64,000 nt of DNA from Clostridium kluyveri DSM 555 (lineage in GTDB: Bacteria; Bacillota; Clostridia; Clostridiales; Clostridiaceae): assembly GCF_000016505.1 (NCBI RefSeq), contig NC_009706.1, positions 3,348,001 to 3,412,000 on the forward strand, written 5' to 3'. The translations under genes were made by a program, and so were the position numbers. Below are positions 25,055 to 34,799 of this stretch, piece by piece. Positions within the stretch are counted from its first letter, which is position 1. Every line of letters starts with the position of its first letter. The notes beneath the pieces are model-generated. The model was not told the DNA's origin. It did not search any database and worked only from the letters and a program-made list of their open reading frames with translations.

Positions 25055-25857
25055 TGGTGGACGACAGACAAGAACATGAACTCTATATAAAAAACATAAA
25101 TAGAAGAAAGAAAAAAATTACACTATGCCGAATAATAATTTTAATAGCTTTTTTTGTTTTATGGGAAATTGCAGGAGATTTGGGATGGATAGATCCTTTT
25201 TTAACCAGCACTCCCTCTAGAATGTACAAAAATCTTATAGCCCTTTATCTTGAAGGAACTTTATTTACACATATTGGAATTACCTGTTTTGAAACAATAT
25301 TAGGCTTTTTATTAAGTACCGCTCTTGGAACTTTAATTGCTATAATTCTTTGGTGGTCTGAATTTATTTCAGATATATTGGATCCATATATAGTAGTATT
25401 AAATGCTCTTCCAAAAGTTGCTCTGGCTCCTATAATAATATTTTGGGTAGGTAACGGAATTTCTGCTATTATTTTAGTTACAGTATTAATTTCCATAATT
25501 GTAACTATATTAACCGTATTAAATGGTTTTAAAGAAGTAGATAAGGACAAAATCACCCTTCTTAAAACTTTTGGTTCTTCAAAACTTCAGATCTTAACCA
25601 ATCTTATAATACCTTCTTCAGTTCCTACTCTAATCTCCTCATTAAAAATAAATGTAGGACTCTCCTGGGTAGGAGTAATAATGGGAGAATTTCTGGTGGC
25701 AAAGGAAGGTTTGGGGTTCTTAATAATATATGGTGGACAAATATCTCAACTGGATACAGTCATGGTCAGCATAATTATACTTTCAATATTAGCTTATGCC
25801 ATGTATGCATCTATATCCTTTGCTGAAAAAAAACTTAGAAAATTAATATTTCATTAG
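25054..25857 (+). CDS. ABC transporter permease, SsuC/TauC type
   Basis: 267 residues with six predicted membrane spans and the BPD_transp_1 coupling phrase EVDKDKITLLKTFGSSK (about 175). The first segment FFVLWEIAGDLGWIDPF is typical of SsuC-like permeases. ATG 25054 is chosen because it overlaps the ATPase stop (TAATG) with AAGGAG upstream; ATG 25033 would add seven residues inside the ATPase frame. It pairs with the upstream ATPase. Substrate not determinable. Confidence 0.9.
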   Translation: MVDDRQEHELYIKNINRRKKKITLCRIIILIAFFVLWEIAGDLGWIDPFLTSTPSRMYKNLIALYLEGTLFTHIGITCFETILGFLLSTALGTLIAIILWWSEFISDILDPYIVVLNALPKVALAPIIIFWVGNGISAIILVTVLISIIVTILTVLNGFKEVDKDKITLLKTFGSSKLQILTNLIIPSSVPTLISSLKINVGLSWVGVIMGEFLVAKEGLGFLIIYGGQISQLDTVMVSIIILSILAYAMYASISFAEKKLRKLIFH

Positions 25858-25867
25858 TGCAAAATTG

Positions 25868-25904
25868 AAGTTTTAAAGAGAGCCCATAACTCTCTTTAAA
25901 ACTT
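25868..25904 (+). terminator. Terminator after ABC operon
   Basis: AAGTTTTAAAGAGAG ... CTCTCTTTAAAACTT, 15-bp stem and 7-base loop. Confidence 0.75.
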
Positions 25905-26052
25905 ATATACCCCATAATTTTTTTACTTTCCTCCATACTGCGAACTTCATAAAATCATTGGTATATTTTTTTAAAAAATGGATATAAATTTACTAAAGGA
26001 CTATATAATTCCATATGAGACTTTTATTTCATTAAACTTAAGGAGGATTAAA

Positions 26053-26412
26053 ATGAATTACTTTCAAAAGGCCAATGAATATTATAATACCAAAAACTAT
26101 AAAAAAGCTATTGACCTGTATGAAAAGGCCATACAGATAAAGGATAATGAAGCATCTTCTCTATATAACTCTGCAGTATGTTTTATAAAATTAAAAAAAT
26201 ATGAAAAAGCTATAGAACTGTTAAATTCCGCTATAAAATTAAGGAAAGAGAGCAAATATTTTTTTAATCTGGGATACTGTTATGTAATGTTACATAATAC
26301 CAAAAAAGCCCTTATATACTTTAATAACGCCTGGTGTCTCAATAATGATGATACAGATTGTGAAAAAGCCATAAATACCATATTAAAAAATTACATAACA
26401 AAAACCAAATGA
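26053..26412 (+). CDS. TPR-repeat protein, 119 aa
   Basis: Three tetratricopeptide repeats are visible: FQKANEYYNTKNYKKAIDLY, SLYNSAVCFIKLKKYEKAIE, and YFFNLGYCYVMLHNTKKALI. TPR hairpins bind partner peptides. ATG 26053 follows GGAGGATTAAA; a longer reading from 25,978 has no such site. It stands alone between the ABC operon and a convergent gene. Partner unknown. Confidence 0.8.
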   Translation: MNYFQKANEYYNTKNYKKAIDLYEKAIQIKDNEASSLYNSAVCFIKLKKYEKAIELLNSAIKLRKESKYFFNLGYCYVMLHNTKKALIYFNNAWCLNNDDTDCEKAINTILKNYITKTK

Positions 26413-26442
26413 AACTAACTTATAATAAAAGAGTGGTTTGAT

Positions 26443-27618
26443 CTACCACTCTCCTGCTATTTGCGAATCTCTATGATCAAGTTGAAATCTTTTGCTATTA
26501 AAGTAATCTCCTCCCTTATAAAAAGTTGTATCTACATTTATCCATTGATTACCTTCTGGAATATAAACCTGATTCCAAGCATGGCTCACCCAATTTATGC
26601 CATTAAATCCTTCCCCCGTTATAAGCCTCACTTTCATATTATTAGCTCTTGCCATAGCTACATAAAGACAAGCATAGTCAAAACAAATTCCCTTTTTAGA
26701 AGAAAAAGTAGGAATTGCCCCAGATTGTACATCAAAATCATTACTTAATACTTTAGTTGCTTTTTCATGATCATAACTTATATTGGTACCTATCCAATTA
26801 TAAAGTATTTCTGACCTTTCAGTAGTATTGCTTCCTTCTGTACCAAGGGCTTTAGCAAAAGTATTAATTTCCTGATTAGATTTTATGCCTTCTTCTATGG
26901 TAACGCCATTATAGTATATAATACTACCTTCGTCATTTTTAAATCTACTTAAATCATTTACATTCTGTGTATCTTTTGAATTCGATTGTTTTATTACTAT
27001 TTTAAAAGAATTGTTAATTATATTAGGCAGCTGCTTTGCAATATTAGAGTTAGTCACCGGGATTATTATTTCCCTGCATATAGAGTTGTAGGGTCTTGAA
27101 CTTTCTAGGTATGTATTTAATTTGGAATTTATATTAAACATAGAAATTATATTTAATATAAAGGAAATTAAAAGTACATAACATATTGATCGAGGTAATT
27201 GAAAAATCATCCCCAGTATCCTTTTAAAAATATTACTTTTGAATTTCAAAAATCCGTCTATACTATCAATCAAAGGATATAGGGTTAAATAATTCATTAA
27301 ATTTAATAGAAGTTTTATAATTCTGTAAACTATAAATATAAATACAGGAATTACAATTGCATATACCAAAAAACTATTATTCTCAAAATAGTTTCCAATA
27401 TATTCAGGCAAAATATTGTATAAGTTATAGCTGTGCTGTATAAATATCTTTCGCCAGAAATATATTCCGGTTATCAAAGCTATTATAAAAGAAATATTTC
27501 TATTTACATCGTCTATATCCAATTTTAAATCCTTAGAAGAAAACTTAAATAAAAAACCTTTTATAAGAGGATATAAAAATACCAATCCTATCAATATAGT
27601 TACGGGACTCGTGTTCAA
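26443..27618 (-). CDS. Membrane protein with transglutaminase-like domain
   Basis: About 391 residues. The N-terminal 165 residues hold four or five hydrophobic spans (VTILIGLVFLYPLIKGFLF onward). The C-terminal part is a transglutaminase-like domain, probably outside the cell: catalytic Cys in KGICFDYACLYVAMA, His in WVSHAWNQVYIP and Asp in WINVDTTF are all in place. Such domains act as proteases or cross-linkers on cell-wall or surface proteins. TTG 27618 behind AAGGTGATTTTA is favoured over GTG 27627. Target unknown. Confidence 0.8.
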   Translation of the reverse strand: MNTSPVTILIGLVFLYPLIKGFLFKFSSKDLKLDIDDVNRNISFIIALITGIYFWRKIFIQHSYNLYNILPEYIGNYFENNSFLVYAIVIPVFIFIVYRIIKLLLNLMNYLTLYPLIDSIDGFLKFKSNIFKRILGMIFQLPRSICYVLLISFILNIISMFNINSKLNTYLESSRPYNSICREIIIPVTNSNIAKQLPNIINNSFKIVIKQSNSKDTQNVNDLSRFKNDEGSIIYYNGVTIEEGIKSNQEINTFAKALGTEGSNTTERSEILYNWIGTNISYDHEKATKVLSNDFDVQSGAIPTFSSKKGICFDYACLYVAMARANNMKVRLITGEGFNGINWVSHAWNQVYIPEGNQWINVDTTFYKGGDYFNSKRFQLDHRDSQIAGEW

Positions 27619-27696
27619 TAAAATCACCTTGTATAATGAACATATAGTAAAAATTCATTATACTTTTCCTTTCTTAGAGATTTTTACTATAATTAT

Positions 27697-27865
27697 CATA
27701 AGACGCTGTGGATTAGTTTTATCACCTATAGCTGGACTATTTTAATTGAGGATCTAACCACTGTCTTATGCTTATCTGTTAATTAGTTAGATAACGCATG
27801 ACGTTTTATATATAGCAAGGATACATTTGCATGAGATTTGTGGAACATAGCGTATAATACTATAA
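27697..27865 (+). ncRNA. Candidate bridge RNA leader of IS110 element
   Basis: Between the likely left end and the transposase start, CATAAGACGCTGTGGATTAG (27,697-27,716) pairs with CTAACCACTGTCTTATG (27,754-27,770) around an internal loop of about 38 bases; a second stem TTATCT/AGATAA follows at 27,772-27,794. Known: IS110-type elements transcribe a bridge RNA from their 5' end with loops that pair with target and donor DNA. Inference from structure and location only. Confidence 0.5.
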
Positions 27866-27878
27866 AGGAGTTGTTCTT

Positions 27879-29057
27879 ATGATTTATATTGGTATAGATA
27901 TAGCAAAAAACAAACATGATTGCTGTATTATAGATTCAGATGGTGTTGTTTATAATGATTCTTTACGTATATCCAATTCCCGTCAAGGCTTTGAATTACT
28001 TTATTCTTCAATACTTTCCATTCTGCCTGACAAGGATATTTCCAACGTAAAAATAGGACTTGAATCAACAGGTCATTACAGCACCAATCTCCAAAACTTT
28101 TTGTATGCTAAAGGCTTCAAGCTCTCCATTCTCAACCCTTTAGCTACAAATCTCTTCCGTAAAGCCCAGTCTCTTAGAAAAACTAAGACTGATAAAACGG
28201 ATGCATTGGTTATTGCTAAAATGCTCTTTTCTGATGATACAAAATCCTATTCTCCTGTATCATACCAGATTCAAGAGCTAAAGTCATTAACCAGGCATAG
28301 ATATCGCTTAATTGGATATAGGTCTAAGTTGAAAACATCTGTCAATAGATTGGTAGATATTATGTTCCCCGAGCTGCCCGATCTTTTTTGGTCAATTCAT
28401 CAATCTTCTTCCTATGCCCTTTTATCCATACTTCCAAGCCCAAAAGATATAGCTGCCTGCCACCTGACCAAGCTAACAAACATACTAAATACAGCTTCCA
28501 AGGGCAAGTATGGAAAAGATAAAGCTATTTCTCTAAAGGAGTCTGCTGCAAATTCTATTGGCACTAACTCAAGGTCTCTAAGTTTTGAACTCAAGCAAAC
28601 CATTAGGTTAATACAGTCAGTACAACACGAGATTGATTCCTTAGAGCTTCTCATAAAAGAAATCGTTGTTGAGATCAATTCCCCACTTATTAGTATTCCA
28701 GGAATTTCATATACCCTGGCTGCTATAATATTGGCAGAAATCGGCGATGTTAAAAGATTCACCACTCCCTGTAAACTCCTGGCCTTTGCCGGATTAGATC
28801 CCTCCACCTATCAATCTGGAAAGTACACTGCATCCCATACACCCATGGTCAAACGGGGTTCTGCCTACCTTAGATGGGCCATACTTATGGCTGGGAGAAC
28901 TGTTTCAATGAGAGATGCCACTTTCTCTGCATATTTGTCGAAGAAACGCTCTGAAGGCAAGCACTATTATGTTGCCATGAGCCATGTTGCTAAAAAATTG
29001 ATACGTATAATATTTCATCTTCTAAAGACCAATGCAACTTTTGCTCCACAAATATAA
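27879..29057 (+). CDS. IS110-family transposase
   Basis: 392 residues. N-terminal DEDD RuvC-like domain: YIGIDIAKNKHDCCII with the first Asp, GLESTGHYSTN with the Glu, and KTKTDKTDALVIAKML with the later Asps. The C-terminal Transposase_20 domain has ISIPGISYTLAAIILAEIGD and VKRGSAYLRWAI, which holds the catalytic serine. Full length and intact; AAAGGAG lies seven or so bases before ATG 27879. Higher GC and different codon use from its neighbours fit a recent arrival. Confidence 0.95.
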   Translation: MIYIGIDIAKNKHDCCIIDSDGVVYNDSLRISNSRQGFELLYSSILSILPDKDISNVKIGLESTGHYSTNLQNFLYAKGFKLSILNPLATNLFRKAQSLRKTKTDKTDALVIAKMLFSDDTKSYSPVSYQIQELKSLTRHRYRLIGYRSKLKTSVNRLVDIMFPELPDLFWSIHQSSSYALLSILPSPKDIAACHLTKLTNILNTASKGKYGKDKAISLKESAANSIGTNSRSLSFELKQTIRLIQSVQHEIDSLELLIKEIVVEINSPLISIPGISYTLAAIILAEIGDVKRFTTPCKLLAFAGLDPSTYQSGKYTASHTPMVKRGSAYLRWAILMAGRTVSMRDATFSAYLSKKRSEGKHYYVAMSHVAKKLIRIIFHLLKTNATFAPQI

Positions 29058-29084
29058 ACTTATCCATAAAAATTAATATTTTTC

Positions 29085-29111
29085 AAAAAGCAATTTTCCA
29101 TTGCTCTTTTT
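29085..29111 (+). terminator. Terminator after IS110 transposase
   Basis: AAAAAGCAA TTTTCCA TTGCTCTTTTT: stem with T-run on the plus strand. Confidence 0.65.
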
Positions 29112-29278
29112 GTCATGCTTTCTTTTTTCAATTAAATAACTATAAAAATCTTTTGATTTTTAACTTGACTTCATATAGTTAGTCTCTAAACATCAAAAAT
29201 TTCAAATTCACACTAAATTCCTATACATAAAAATTAAGTTATTTTTGTAAGATTGCAAAAGACCTAATTTACTAAATT

Positions 29279-30103
29279 CTATATTAATTCTTTTAAAACG
29301 CTTCTTATATTTTCCCATAAATATCCTCTTCTTAAAAGATATGTCCCTAATTTTTTATATATTTTCATTGGGTCATCTTCAGATTTTATTATTATATCAT
29401 ATCTTTTCTTTGCAATATTATATAATTCATCTCTATTGTCTTCTTGAATATTATTTTTTTCCTCGCTGCAATTATGCTCTTTTATAATTTTTTTTAGTAT
29501 ATACCTTGCCAGATCAAAGTCATATCCATTTTTTACCATATAATTACCCAGTTTATTATATACCTTATTTATATTATTTTCACTTTTAATAATAAGATAA
29601 TATTTCCTCTTTGCCATGTCAAAGGCAATTTTTTCTTCTAAAGAATTATCTATACTGCATAATTTTTCATCTATAATACTTTCTTTTATCCCTTTTTCAA
29701 TTAAAGAATATTTAATTTTATTTCTTCCCTGAGAATGAATCTTCTGATTTACATACATTTCTGCAAATTTATTATCATCTATAAAATTATATTCTTTTAA
29801 AAATCTTATACACTCTTTAACTACACCCTCATCAAAATTTTTAATTAATTTATCATACATTTGCTTTTCTGTTTTATATGACTTTTCTATTATATAAAGG
29901 GCACTACGCTTACACCTTATGTAATTATCCTTATAAATTATATCTTTTAAATAATCTACGTCCAGCATTTTACCTTTACATATGTTATGTTTATAAACAA
30001 GTTCTGCACTACAGGAAAAAGCAAACTCTTCATTTAAATATATATTAACCCTTTTATTGTTTCTCTTTTGTATCTCAACTTTAGTCACTACATATTCATT
30101 CAA
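29279..30103 (-). CDS. recX: Recombination regulator RecX
   Basis: 274 residues. RecX binds RecA filaments and limits recombination. The family consists of repeated three-helix units; here the usual modules (YIIEKSYKTEKQMYDKLIKN, FIDDNKFAEMYVNQKIHSQG) are followed by a duplicated C-terminal unit: MAKRKYYLIIKSENNINKVY and IAKKRYDIIIKSEDDPMKIY with matching ends (GYDFDLARYILKK, GYLWENIRSVLKE). This makes it longer than the ~150-220 residues of most RecX. Start ATG 30103 follows AAGGAGGTATTCTTTT. Minus-strand, just after the M16 peptidase gene. Confidence 0.88.
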   Translation of the reverse strand: MNEYVVTKVEIQKRNNKRVNIYLNEEFAFSCSAELVYKHNICKGKMLDVDYLKDIIYKDNYIRCKRSALYIIEKSYKTEKQMYDKLIKNFDEGVVKECIRFLKEYNFIDDNKFAEMYVNQKIHSQGRNKIKYSLIEKGIKESIIDEKLCSIDNSLEEKIAFDMAKRKYYLIIKSENNINKVYNKLGNYMVKNGYDFDLARYILKKIIKEHNCSEEKNNIQEDNRDELYNIAKKRYDIIIKSEDDPMKIYKKLGTYLLRRGYLWENIRSVLKELI

Positions 30104-30127
30104 AAAAGAATACCTCCTTATAGTAAA

Positions 30128-31357
30128 CTACCCTCTCTTAAGAATGTGGATGGTAGGATTATTAAATACAATTTTAGCTACTTCATATATATCTTCTTTT
30201 TTTATAGTTTCAATCTTTTCTATATCATTAATAAGTTTGTATATATCTTCTCCCTTTATGGATTGATGTAAAACATAATTTCCCATGTCCGTGGGATCTT
30301 CAAGAGTAAAAACTACCGCCGTTTTTAATACTTTTTTCATTAAACCAACCATATCATCCTTAAAAATTATATCTCCATTTTTAACCTTATCAATACAATC
30401 TTCAATAACGTCAACAGCAGTTTTTAAATTTTCCTCTCCTACAGAGGTATACACATACAAGGTTTTTACACCCTCATCCAAATCCAAATCTGTATAAACA
30501 TCATAAGCAAGTCCTCTTTCTTCTCTTAATTTTGTAAACAATATAGAATTATTACTACCCCCAAATTTATGATTTAATATTCTAAGAGCCAACTCCTGCT
30601 TTTCACTTAACCCGTTAAATGTAAAGAGATACAAAATGGTACTTTGCTCTATATCCTTTTTAGAAGAAATTTTTTTGCGAGGTGTATTATATTCAAATAT
30701 TATATTATTATGTTTAACCTCTTTACTTTTCCATTTATTAAAATACTTATAGATTAACTGATAGACTTTTTCATGTCCATAAGATGAAACTATTGATATA
30801 TAACAATTGTTAGGTACATAATATTTACTATAGAATTCAACTAAATCTTCTCTTGTAAACTTGCTTATATCTTTCTCATTTCCAGCCACATTGTATCTAA
30901 GTGCACTTTTCTTAAAAGCTATTTTATTTATTCTATCGAAACTATAATCTTCTATATCATCTTTACTACTTCTTATCTCTGATAATATAACTTCCCTTTC
31001 CTTTTCAATTTCTTCTTGGGGAAATGTAGAATTCATGAGCATATCAGAAATAATATCTACAGACTTTTCTAATTCTTCCCTTAGGGATGTGGCACTATAC
31101 ACCGTGGAAGTATTATCTGTATAAGCATTATATTCTCCCCCTAGGGTTTCCAAATCTATATTCAATTTCTTATTGTTCCTAGACACAGTACCCTTGAAAA
31201 GCATATGTTCTATAAAATGAGATATACCTCTTTCATTGTTACTTTCATACAGAGCCCCTATATTAACTGCTGCATGAAAAGCCGCTAGCTTAGTATCTTT
31301 TTTTATTGTAATGAGTTTTATTCCATTTGGTAAAACTCTTTGTCTAGCATCAAACAT
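30128..31357 (-). CDS. M16-family zinc peptidase
   Basis: 409 residues. Contains the inverted zinc motif HFIEH in GISHFIEHMLFKGT (residues about 46-60) and the downstream Glu in EREVILSEI. This is the processing-peptidase-like form with two alpha-beta halves; KLREERGLAYDVYTDLDLD marks the second half. No signal peptide, so cytoplasmic. Related proteins (MlpA/YmxG) lie near polynucleotide phosphorylase in other Firmicutes; here recX is downstream. ATG 31357 follows AAAAGGAGAA. Substrates unknown. Confidence 0.88.
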   Translation of the reverse strand: MFDARQRVLPNGIKLITIKKDTKLAAFHAAVNIGALYESNNERGISHFIEHMLFKGTVSRNNKKLNIDLETLGGEYNAYTDNTSTVYSATSLREELEKSVDIISDMLMNSTFPQEEIEKEREVILSEIRSSKDDIEDYSFDRINKIAFKKSALRYNVAGNEKDISKFTREDLVEFYSKYYVPNNCYISIVSSYGHEKVYQLIYKYFNKWKSKEVKHNNIIFEYNTPRKKISSKKDIEQSTILYLFTFNGLSEKQELALRILNHKFGGSNNSILFTKLREERGLAYDVYTDLDLDEGVKTLYVYTSVGEENLKTAVDVIEDCIDKVKNGDIIFKDDMVGLMKKVLKTAVVFTLEDPTDMGNYVLHQSIKGEDIYKLINDIEKIETIKKEDIYEVAKIVFNNPTIHILKRG

Positions 31358-31518
31358 ATTAATTCTCCTTTTAAGATATAAAGTTTTAGTACATTCTATT
31401 ATAAATTATATCGCTACAGATAAAAAGTATTTAAAAATTAAATTAAAATTTGATAATATGTATATACTATGATATGATAAACTTTGCTTTGTAATATAAA
31501 AAAGAAAGAGGAATATTA

Positions 31519-33093
31519 ATGAAAAATATTAGTTTTAACGATTTAAATTTACATCCTAAGGTTTTTGAGGCCATAGATAATATGGGATTTGAAGAACCAT
31601 CACAAATTCAAGCAGAATCTATTCCTGTAATATTGGAAGGAAATGATATTATAGGTCAAGCACAAACAGGTACTGGGAAAACTTTAGCTTTTGGAGCACC
31701 AATGTTAAGCAAAATAACTCCTAAAAACAAACATATTTCTGCCCTTATACTCACTCCTACAAGAGAACTAGCTATTCAAGTCAATGATGAATTATCTAGA
31801 ATCGCTAAATTTATGAAAATATTATTACTCCCTATATACGGTGGTCAACCCATAGAAAGACAAATAAAATCCTTAAAAAGAGGTATAAACATAGTAGTAG
31901 GTACCCCTGGAAGAATACTAGATCACCTTCACAGAAAAACCCTTGATTTAAGTAACATAGAATTTTTAACAATAGATGAAGCAGATGAAATGCTGGATAT
32001 GGGATTTATAGAAGATATAGAAGAAATAATAAAAGCCTCAAACCCAAACAGACAGACTCTACTCTTTTCCGCCACTATGCCAGATCAAGTTAAAAGATTA
32101 GCTTCCAAGTATATGAGTTCAAATACAAAATATATAACAATAGCTAAAAATACACTAACTGTAGAGAAAACAAAACAATATTACTATGAAATAAAACACA
32201 AGGACAGATTTGAATCTTTGTGTAGAATTTTAGACGTAGATGAACCTTCAAGTGCTATAATATTTTGTAAAACCAAACGTGGTGTGGATGAATTAGTGGA
32301 AAGTATGCAGGCCAGAGGATATAACGTAGAAGGCATGCACGGCGACATGGGGCAAAATCAGAGACTAAATACTCTCAGAAAATTCAAAGAAGGTTCTTTG
32401 GACTTTTTAGTAGCTACAGATGTGGCTGCAAGAGGTATAGATGTAGAAAATGTTTCCCATGTTATAAATTACGATCTTCCACAAGATACGGAATCCTATG
32501 TACATAGAATAGGTAGAACAGGAAGAGCCAATAAAGAAGGTATTGCTTATTCTCTGGTAACCCCTAGAGAGTATATATTATTAAAGCAGATAGAAAAGTT
32601 CACTAAAAGTAAAATAAAAAGAAAAGACATACCTACTATAGATGAAATATTTGAAGCCAAATATAAAAACATAGAAGAAAAAATCAAAAAAGTTATATCA
32701 GAAAACAATTATAAAAACTTTATTCCTATAGCTACAGAACTAGATGAAGAGTATAACCTGGTAGATGTAGCGGCCTCTCTCATGAAAATAATTTTTGACA
32801 AGGAGTTAAGTTTTGATTATAAAGAAAATTCCATAGGTATAGAAGATAATAATGTAAGATTATTCTTCTCCATAGGAAGAATGGATAATATAACTCCGAG
32901 AAAATTGATAAAATTTATAAATGAAACTTCTTCAGTAGAAGCATATGAAATAGGTGATATAGATATATTAAACAAATTTACTTTTATAAATGTTCCTGAA
33001 AGGGTGGCATCTATTATATTAAAGAAATCCAATGGTAAAAAACTTCAAAGCAGAAGAGTTTCTGTAGAACTTGCAAAAAGCAAGAAAAATTAA
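31519..33093 (+). CDS. DEAD-box RNA helicase
   Basis: 524 residues. Unwinds RNA duplexes with ATP in ribosome assembly or mRNA decay. Motifs in order: Q-motif GFEEPSQIQAESIP, Walker A AQTGTGKT, PTRELAIQ, DEAD box IDEADEMLDMGF, SAT, ARGIDVENVSHVINYD and HRIGRTGR. The C-terminal ~70 residues (VRLFFSIGRMDNITPRKLIK) form a DbpA-type RNA-binding domain, as in CshA/DbpA/DeaD relatives. Ribosome binding AAAGAGG upstream of ATG 31519. Divergent from the M16 peptidase gene. Which subfamily it belongs to is not settled. Confidence 0.93.
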   Translation: MKNISFNDLNLHPKVFEAIDNMGFEEPSQIQAESIPVILEGNDIIGQAQTGTGKTLAFGAPMLSKITPKNKHISALILTPTRELAIQVNDELSRIAKFMKILLLPIYGGQPIERQIKSLKRGINIVVGTPGRILDHLHRKTLDLSNIEFLTIDEADEMLDMGFIEDIEEIIKASNPNRQTLLFSATMPDQVKRLASKYMSSNTKYITIAKNTLTVEKTKQYYYEIKHKDRFESLCRILDVDEPSSAIIFCKTKRGVDELVESMQARGYNVEGMHGDMGQNQRLNTLRKFKEGSLDFLVATDVAARGIDVENVSHVINYDLPQDTESYVHRIGRTGRANKEGIAYSLVTPREYILLKQIEKFTKSKIKRKDIPTIDEIFEAKYKNIEEKIKKVISENNYKNFIPIATELDEEYNLVDVAASLMKIIFDKELSFDYKENSIGIEDNNVRLFFSIGRMDNITPRKLIKFINETSSVEAYEIGDIDILNKFTFINVPERVASIILKKSNGKKLQSRRVSVELAKSKKN

Positions 33094-33160
33094 TATATAT
33101 GCATAATTCGCCTACTTTTAGGGACATAATAGTGCCTTTAAGTATATAAAGTAATTAACT

Positions 33161-33205
33161 AAGCCCTATGTACCAAAATTTAATTTTAAAGGTTTTAGGG
33201 CTTTT
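33161..33205. terminator. Bidirectional hairpin between helicase and GH57
   Basis: AAGCCCTA ... TAGGGCTT with T-run on the plus strand and A/T-rich loop; serves convergent genes. Confidence 0.7.
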
Positions 33206-33212
33206 GTAATGC

Positions 33213-34799
33213 TTATTTGGATTCCTGGTAAATTTTATAATCAATACTTTCAAAAATGTTGTCTAATGCTTCTAACTGTGACAAATACTTTAAATCAATT
33301 GCATTTTTAGTTATACTATCATAAAGCTTATTGAATCTATCTACATGATTATTTATTCTTTTAACGGCATATTCTACAGCAGTATTATTTTTTATAATAA
33401 AAGGCCAATCTGAGGATTCTGCAAGCATTAATTCACGAGCTGCCTGATTCAAAGCCCTCCTTTGTAAGTCTGTAGAATTTGTATAGGTATTAGAAAGTCT
33501 CACCATCTGTTCCCCGCATTTATGTATTTCTCTATATATCCACTGATTATGTGGATTTATCCACACGGAAAAGTCTCCATTTTCTCCCCAACTAGAAGGA
33601 CAGGGACTTGAACATTGAACTATAGGATATTTTTTTAAATAGTCCATGGGAGAAATTAATTTGTAATTACAATTATTTTGCATGGTTTTTCTTATGAATT
33701 CATCTATAAAATCAGGTCCTTCAAACCACCAATGTCCAAATAGTTCTGTATCATAAGGACATACTATTATAGGAGGCTGATCCATATGTTCACTAAGTTT
33801 ATCGATTTGTTCCACCCTGCATTTAAAAAAATGTTCTCCATGCTCTTTTATCTTTTCTAAAGCTCTTTTCCTATTGTAATATTCCTTGTTATCTGTATTA
33901 CCAGTTATTCTGTAGTATTTTATTCCAGTGTCAATTCTAATCTTATTCTCATTTATATAAGGTTCTATATACTCTAAAGGGAGTTCATATCCTATATCCC
34001 TATAAAATTCCCTATAATTAAAATCTCCGGGATAACCCATAAAGTCACTCCACACCTGATAAGATGATTCCACATCCCTTCCAAATACAGAAATTCCATT
34101 TGGAAGGGCAATAGGTGCATAAACGCCATATCTGGACTTAGGAGAGGCATTTACAAGTGCTTTATTCTCTGCTATAAAATATTTAATTCCAAATTCCTTA
34201 AGTACATAATCCAATGAATAGGTATAGGCGCATTCAGGAAGCCATATTCCATCTGGAACATGACCCATGTGCTCCAGATAACATTGAACCCCCACCCCTA
34301 TTTGTGCCTTAACCGATTCTGGATTTATGGCAAGCAAAGGTAAAAGTCCATGGGTAGCAGAGCTGGCTAACACTTCTAAGTACCCCAGTCTATGAAACTT
34401 TCTAAAGGCATTCATTATATTGTAATCATAATTTTTGTAAACACCTAATATTTTACAAAATCTTTCATTATAAAACTTGGCAAGTACAGCAAGTTCTTTA
34501 TTATATTTTGTTCTCTTTATCTCCTTTTCAGAGAGCTCTATAGATTTTTTTAAATACTGTAAATATCTTTTATTTAAATATTCATCTTCTAACATAGTCA
34601 TTAAAGTAGGTGTTATAGACATAGTTATCTTAAAATCTACATGATCTTTTATAAGCTTATCATATATACTTATAAGTGGTATATAACATTCACTGATACC
34701 TTCAAATAACCATCTTTCCTCTAGTGGATCTTTTAAATCTGGATGTCTTATAAAAGGCATATGACTGTGAAGTATAATTGAAATATATCCTTTAGTCAT
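33213..34799 (-). CDS. GH57 alpha-glucan branching-type glycosidase
   Basis: 528 residues. N-terminal GH57 (beta/alpha)7 barrel: ISIILHSHMPFIRHPD, catalytic nucleophile Glu in GIWLPECAYTY (about 190) and Asp in CPYDTELFGHWWFEGP (about 350). A helical DUF1957-type domain (to the C-terminus, SWGENGDFSVWINPHNQW) completes a branching-enzyme layout. It would form alpha-1,6 branches in an alpha-glucan, or hydrolyse it. ATG 34799 behind AGAGGAGGG. It overlaps the shifted end of the upstream DUF4912 gene by 8 bases, so it is probably coupled to it. Confidence 0.88.
   Translation of the reverse strand: MTKGYISIILHSHMPFIRHPDLKDPLEERWLFEGISECYIPLISIYDKLIKDHVDFKITMSITPTLMTMLEDEYLNKRYLQYLKKSIELSEKEIKRTKYNKELAVLAKFYNERFCKILGVYKNYDYNIMNAFRKFHRLGYLEVLASSATHGLLPLLAINPESVKAQIGVGVQCYLEHMGHVPDGIWLPECAYTYSLDYVLKEFGIKYFIAENKALVNASPKSRYGVYAPIALPNGISVFGRDVESSYQVWSDFMGYPGDFNYREFYRDIGYELPLEYIEPYINENKIRIDTGIKYYRITGNTDNKEYYNRKRALEKIKEHGEHFFKCRVEQIDKLSEHMDQPPIIVCPYDTELFGHWWFEGPDFIDEFIRKTMQNNCNYKLISPMDYLKKYPIVQCSSPCPSSWGENGDFSVWINPHNQWIYREIHKCGEQMVRLSNTYTNSTDLQRRALNQAARELMLAESSDWPFIIKNNTAVEYAVKRINNHVDRFNKLYDSITKNAIDLKYLSQLEALDNIFESIDYKIYQESK

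Larger units (their letters stand above)
27690..29115 (+). mobile_element. IS110-family insertion sequence
   Basis: A DEDD transposase gene with a structured 5' leader. IS110 elements lack clear terminal inverted repeats and make no target duplication, so the ends are only estimates. The element sits between a minus-strand gene and recX without breaking any visible ORF. Confidence 0.75.
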
